A DNA stretch of 64,000 nucleotides from Cycas panzhihuaensis (lineage: Eukaryota > Cycadophyta): assembly GCA_023213395.1 (NCBI GenBank), contig CM041465.1:76453741-76517740 (forward strand). The letters are read 5' to 3'. Made by a program: the position numbers and the translations under genes. Below the pieces are notes generated by a model. That model had not been told where the DNA came from. It saw nothing but the letters and a program-made list of their open reading frames with translations, and did not search any database. This document shows positions 59,594 to 64,000 of this stretch, in pieces (position 1 is the first letter of the stretch; each line of letters starts with the position of its first letter).

Positions 59594-61822
59594 GTGTACA
59601 CCCCAAAAATGGCATTATGGAATCCAAGGACAAGGATGGTGGTCTTGCTCCTTGAGCCGCTGCTTCACCTACAGGTTAACACCAATACCAGTGCTCTTCC
59701 AGGGCGACAAGCACGAGCCAGTGGCACCAAATGTTCTGGCGGGTATTTAAGAAGAGTGTGTATGCATGTCCGATTGAAGGAGGCACTGTACAATTTGCAT
59801 GTTACGGACCAGCGAGGTTTTTATGGTTCTCTCTTGCAGGAGTGCGTCAACGTGAAAGCCCTGGCGGAGGGTAAACTGGTCCATGCCCACATGATTGAGA
59901 TGGGATTTAAGTCAGACGTCGACTTAGACACTAAACTTGTGATCATGTATGCCAAGTGCGAGAGTCTGGTGGATGCTCGCCGTGTTTTGGATAAAATGCC
60001 TGAAAGAGATGTGGTGTCATGGACTGCCATGATTGCAGCTTACGCCAGGCATGGCTATAGCGAGGAGGCCTTGACATTATTTGATCAAATGCAACAAACA
60101 GGTATCCAACCGGATCAGTTCACCTTTGCTTGTGTTCTCTCGGCATGTGCCAATTTGACAGCTCTGGAGCGTGGCAAAGCTGTCCACGAAGACGTAATTA
60201 AAAGTGGATTCCAGTCTGATGTCTTTGTAGGGAGTGCTCTGGTAGACATGTATGTCAAATGCGGCAATGTAGAGTATGCGCGCGATGTGTTTGACAAAAT
60301 GCCTCAACGAAACGTGGTTTCGTGGACTGCAATGATCGCAGGTTATGCACAGAGTGGACACGTTGGTGGCGCCTTGCAACTTTTTGAAAAAATGCCTGAA
60401 CGAAATGTGATCTCGTGGAATACGATGATTGCAGGATATGCGAAGAACGGGCAGGCTGATGACGCCTTGACTCTCTTTCAATTAATGCCCGAACGAAATG
60501 TGGTTTCGTGGAATGCAGTGATTGCAGGTTACGCCCAAAACGGGAATGTTGATGAGGCCCTGAAGCTCTTTCAGAAAATGCGAGCACGAGATGTGGTCTC
60601 CTGGAATTCAATGATTGCAGGATATGCACAGAACGGGCATTCTAATGACGCCCTGAAACTCTTGAAACTAATGCAACTCATGGGTGTCAAGCCAAATTTG
60701 GTGACTTTCGTCGCGGTTCTCCCGGCGTGTGCCAACTTGGCAGCTCTGGAACATGGCAAGGAAGTGCATGAAGACATAATCAGAAGTGGATTTCAATTCG
60801 ACGTCTTTGTCGAGAATGCCCTTGTGGACATGTACGCCAAATCTGGGAGCATAGAGGATGCACGGAAAGTGTTTGACAAAATGCCCGAACAAGATGTGGT
60901 CTCGTGGAATGCAATGATTCTGGGATATGCCATGCACGGATGTGGCAAGGATGCGCTTCAACTTTTTGAACAAATGCAACACTCAGGAACAAAGCCAAAC
61001 CACGCCACCTTTGTTGGTGTTCTGTCTGCATGCTGCCATGCAGGCCTAGTGGACGACGGCTGGAAATATTTCGACCGGATGAGTCGAGAGTTTCAAATCA
61101 CACCTGCAGTGGAGCACTATTGCTGCATGGTTGATCTTCTTGGTCGTGCTGGGCACCTGCATGAAGCCCATGACTTAATCAACAGGATGCCAATAAAACC
61201 TAATGCTGCAGTGTGGGGTTCTTTGCTTGGTGCCTGTAGAATCCATAAAAACATGGAGCTAGGAGAACGTGTTGCAGAATGTCTTTTTGAGTTGGATTGT
61301 AAAAATGCTGCGAATTATTTGCCGCTGTTGTCAAACATCTTTGCAACAGCTGGCAGGTGGGATGAGGTGCATAAGGCACGAAAATTGATGAAAGATAGGA
61401 ATTTAAAGAAGACGCCAGGATGTAGTTGGATTGAGGTCAATAATAAGGTGTATGCTTTCCTTTCAGGAGACAAATCACACCCACAGATGCAAGAAATATA
61501 TGCAAAGTTGGAGAGCTTGTCTGGGCAGATAAAAGAGGCAGGGTATGTGCCTGACATGAACTTTGTCCTGCATGATGTGGAGGACGAGCAGAAGGAACAT
61601 ATACTTTGCCATCACAGTGAGAAGCTGGCCATTGCATTTGGACTTATCAACACATCCCCTCAGGCTCTCATCCGAATTGTCAAGAACCTTCGAGTATGTG
61701 GGGACTGCCACTCTGCCATTAAATTCATCTCCAAAATTGCTTCACGGGAAATCATTCTAAGGGATCCCAACCGTTTCCATCAGTTCAAGGATGGACAGTG
61801 TTCTTGTGCGGATTATTGGTAA
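59594..61822 (+). CDS. Pentatricopeptide repeat protein, PLS class with E and DYW domains (742 aa)
   Basis: Probably an organelle RNA-editing factor: PPR repeats bind a specific RNA and the DYW domain deaminates a nearby C to U. About a dozen PPR units run from about residue 65 to 560, many with the MPERNVVSWN signature. E motifs follow (SWIEVNNKVYAF near 605). The DYW domain ends the protein with zinc/catalytic motifs HSEKLA (His674, Glu676), CGDC (Cys702, Cys705), CSC (736-738) and terminal DYW. The frame is intact and intronless, as usual in the family. The start is uncertain. Met1 gives a 56-residue Arg-rich, acid-poor leader that could be a transit peptide; Met57 (59762) is the alternative. 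The first repeat seems short by about ten residues (QRGFYGSLLQEC). Similar wording occurs in conifer PPR proteins. It is the only intact gene found. Confidence 0.93.
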   Translation: MYTPKMALWNPRTRMVVLLLEPLLHLQVNTNTSALPGRQARASGTKCSGGYLRRVCMHVRLKEALYNLHVTDQRGFYGSLLQECVNVKALAEGKLVHAHMIEMGFKSDVDLDTKLVIMYAKCESLVDARRVLDKMPERDVVSWTAMIAAYARHGYSEEALTLFDQMQQTGIQPDQFTFACVLSACANLTALERGKAVHEDVIKSGFQSDVFVGSALVDMYVKCGNVEYARDVFDKMPQRNVVSWTAMIAGYAQSGHVGGALQLFEKMPERNVISWNTMIAGYAKNGQADDALTLFQLMPERNVVSWNAVIAGYAQNGNVDEALKLFQKMRARDVVSWNSMIAGYAQNGHSNDALKLLKLMQLMGVKPNLVTFVAVLPACANLAALEHGKEVHEDIIRSGFQFDVFVENALVDMYAKSGSIEDARKVFDKMPEQDVVSWNAMILGYAMHGCGKDALQLFEQMQHSGTKPNHATFVGVLSACCHAGLVDDGWKYFDRMSREFQITPAVEHYCCMVDLLGRAGHLHEAHDLINRMPIKPNAAVWGSLLGACRIHKNMELGERVAECLFELDCKNAANYLPLLSNIFATAGRWDEVHKARKLMKDRNLKKTPGCSWIEVNNKVYAFLSGDKSHPQMQEIYAKLESLSGQIKEAGYVPDMNFVLHDVEDEQKEHILCHHSEKLAIAFGLINTSPQALIRIVKNLRVCGDCHSAIKFISKIASREIILRDPNRFHQFKDGQCSCADYW

Positions 61823-62788
61823 TGCCAAATGAAAGAAGAAATAAGCATAAGTTTGCAAACAAGAAGTTGATACAAATCATCAGTCTTGCATACATCTGGT
61901 AAGATGTAGCATTTGGAGATTGTTTTTTGGTTCTTGGCTCTAGACTGGAGAAACTGTTGCATGAAATAATACCATATGTTCAGCCATGAACTCTAGGTTG
62001 ATGGGGCTGGGGTCTTGTGGTTAGAACAGAAGATTAATTTACGTAGACTTGGATTCAGAATCCAGTATGCACATTCATTGCTTTTCAAAACATCATTGAA
62101 AAAGAAAAAAGAAAAACCAGATTAATACAACAGGTCAGTCTGGGCTGTATTGTTGTTTATTTCAATGAATTAGATTCCCTAAATTTTAGCTTTGAAAGCT
62201 AAAGGAACTTCTCAAACAAGTCTTTCAAAGATTGAAGTCATGAATCACAGATGGATTGATAGGACATAGCATCTTTATAGAGCATCTAGTGGGATGATCC
62301 CATATATGAATCAAAACAATTGGCAATTCCTGCATTTCAGGCAAGAGGTCTTAAATTTTAGGCAACAGGCTTCTACTTGTATCTTGTTGTACTGTGCACA
62401 TCTGATGACTTCATTTCACTTCTTGAATATATTATAAGAGCTTTACTGAACATGGATGATGGATTATTTAAGCATGGTTTGGGGTTCTACAACAGATGAT
62501 TACTTATGCGTACACAAAGGAATGAGGACACTGTGATGTATATGCAACATTTCTATTATGAGAATGAAAACTTGGATAGATTGAAGACACTGTGCTTGTA
62601 ATGGGACCTGGATACCAATGCAAGACTAATGATTTGCATCAGCTTGTTATTTTCAAGCTTATGCTTGCTTCTTATTTCATTTAGCATTCCCAATAATCCC
62701 TACAAGAACACTGTCTATCCTTTAAATGATGGAAATGGTTGTCATCCCTCAGAATGATTTTTCATGAAACAATTTTAGAGATGAACTT
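61823..62788 (+). other. 3' flank of the PPR gene
   Basis: Nearly 1 kb without a recognisable gene. It presumably includes the 3' UTR. Several AATAAA-like words occur; none can be chosen as the real signal. Confidence 0.45.
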
Positions 62789-62881
62789 GATGGCAGAGTG
62801 GCAATTCCCACATACTCAAAGGTTCTTGACAATCTGGATGGGTGTCTGAAGGGATGTGTTGATGAGCCCAAATGCAGTGGG
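62789..62881 (-). pseudogene. Inverted fragment of a PPR DYW domain
   Basis: The reverse complement matches the PPR gene at about 61630-61722 (the codons around AFGLINTS and NLRVCGDCHSA) with roughly 12 mismatches in 93 bases. It lies about 970 bp downstream of the stop codon in opposite orientation. It is a broken piece of the same gene or of a close paralogue. Confidence 0.75.
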
Positions 62882-63024
62882 AATTTTTTTTATATCATTC
62901 TGATTGAGCTGGTTGCAAGTTAACAATATAAAAGAATTTTTTTTCGGTGAGATTTTAGAAGTTGTGTAGTAATGAAAGTAATCCACACATCCCAGAGAGA
63001 TTATGAAAGATAAGTATCATTACT

Positions 63025-63720
63025 GCCAACATGATAGGAAACACGGTCATCCCAGACAACTTGATGTTTGCAAAGTTACAAGACCTGCTGAGATAGCATC
63101 TGATTGAGAGTTTTGCCCAGGCTAATAACTTAGCATTAAAGTTCAAGGCTCAGGTCAATAATGAAGAAGGTGTGTGAAGTCAGGAATAACATGTTTCAAT
63201 TATTGAGAGAAGAAATCCAAGAATTACGAGTAGAAAACACATGTCATGGCATTGCCAAAACAGAAAAGAATACCGAATTAGAAGTGTTGTCATCAGAAAT
63301 AGTCAAAATAAAATTGGGTTTGCCAAGGGCTCAAAAGAAATCAATGGTTCCAGAAGAAGATCACAAATCCTGCAGTGGTCGTAATGCTGAAACACAGAAA
63401 AATGATGCAAAAGGAGGAGTTGAAAGATGGTGTGCCATTTGTGAAGCAACAACAGATAACACTAGAGATTGCTATTGTAATGAGCGATGAAATAATGTCC
63501 AAGACAGGGGTTGAGAATGTGGAGGGGGGTATTTCTGTCCCTCTTATTCTGCAAAGGTGGCCCACAACCCACCTAAGAAGAAAAAAACCAACTAGCAAGT
63601 GTATGTTCTGCCTAGAGTTTCAACATCAAAGGTTTGAGTGTCCTTATGAAAACGTTGGCAATGAAAGTGCACACATGCTGAAAGTTCAGATTCAGCAATT
63701 ATGTCTTTGATGTATAGGAT
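63025..63720 (+). pseudogene. Gag-like remnant with two zinc-knuckle motifs
   Basis: A helical, charged stretch (FQLLREEIQELRVEN near 63192) is followed by CAICEATTDNTRDC (near 63431-63472), a knuckle with Asp in place of His. A frameshift leads to a second motif CMFCLEFQHQRFEC (near 63604-63645), a regular CX2CX4HX4C. Plant gag proteins have this kind of knuckle, so an old retroelement gag is the best guess; a cellular zinc-knuckle protein is possible. Confidence 0.5.
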
Positions 63721-64000
63721 AAATTTGGCATCTGGGCAGTTGGAACGATCAAGAACATCCCAAGGGAGGGCTCCAATGGATGGAAATGGTAAGAAATTGA
63801 ACAATTGTTGCTGTGGCTGGAATGGTTGCAACAATAGAATCAAGCTCTTGGAGAATGGATGGAATGCCTAGAAGGGAACAACGGAATGCGAATGACAGTC
63901 AGAATGGTGGAATGCCTAGAAGGGAACGGTTAGTACAAAACAGAATGGTTGGTAGAAAACATGTGTGACTGCAGCAGAAATCATGTCATGTCTGCACAGT
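63721..64000 (+). other. Right end of window
   Basis: No ORF of note. The phrase GGAATGCCTAGAAGGGAAC occurs twice (from about 63861 and 63910), a short direct repeat in continuation of the gag-like region. Confidence 0.4.

Noticed and set aside
59821-61711. Minus-strand frames opposite the PPR gene
   Set aside because: They mirror the repeated PPR codons; no independent signature is seen.

Overview
The window is nuclear DNA of a seed plant, most likely a gymnosperm with a large, repeat-filled genome. The clues are Ty3/gypsy elements with 2.5 kb LTRs carrying an antisense plant-mobile-domain ORF, plant-type LINEs with a C-terminal RNase H, and one PPR-DYW gene whose repeat wording resembles conifer PPR proteins. 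The species is inferred; only one gene looks intact.

Layout. From 1 to 44425 three related Ty3/gypsy elements (Tat-like) are nested on the + strand. Element 1 enters from the left edge (pol 1-2367, antisense ORF 3150-5067, extra RNase H 6235-6676) and its 3' LTR begins at 7061. That LTR is split by Element 2 (8183-42960), which is flanked by a 5 bp duplication GTGGG; the LTR resumes at 42966 and ends at 44425. Element 2 is itself split in gag by Element 3 (12916 to about 31377). Element 1 had landed inside the reverse transcriptase of a LINE, whose remainder is 44431-46943. A 1.4 kb TA-rich microsatellite follows (46944-48320), then a second LINE on the minus strand (about 48330-54603). From 54635 to 59165 a minus-strand gypsy integrase remnant is broken by a 3.66 kb non-autonomous LTR element (54824-58487) that carries a degraded copy of a cellular two-BRCT gene. 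The right end has the PPR-DYW gene (59594-61822), a short inverted copy of its DYW region (62789-62881) and a gag-like remnant with two zinc knuckles (63.0-63.7 kb).

How the parts work together. All three gypsy copies share one design: LTR, gag, protease, RT with its usual RNase H, integrase, an antisense plant-mobile-domain ORF, a spacer with a conserved hairpin and a TATA motif, a second RNase H ORF on the sense strand, then the 3' LTR. The second RNase H is archaeal/RNase-HI-like and lies after integrase, not between RNase H and integrase as I recall for Tat elements. Every copy has stops and frameshifts, so none can move by itself.

Quality warning. A 500-N gap (17899-18398) lies between two versions of the same 2 kb gag segment, which looks like overlapping contig ends that were not merged. 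Several stretches of Elements 2 and 3 carry many one-base indels compared with their sister copies, so some frameshifts may be consensus errors.
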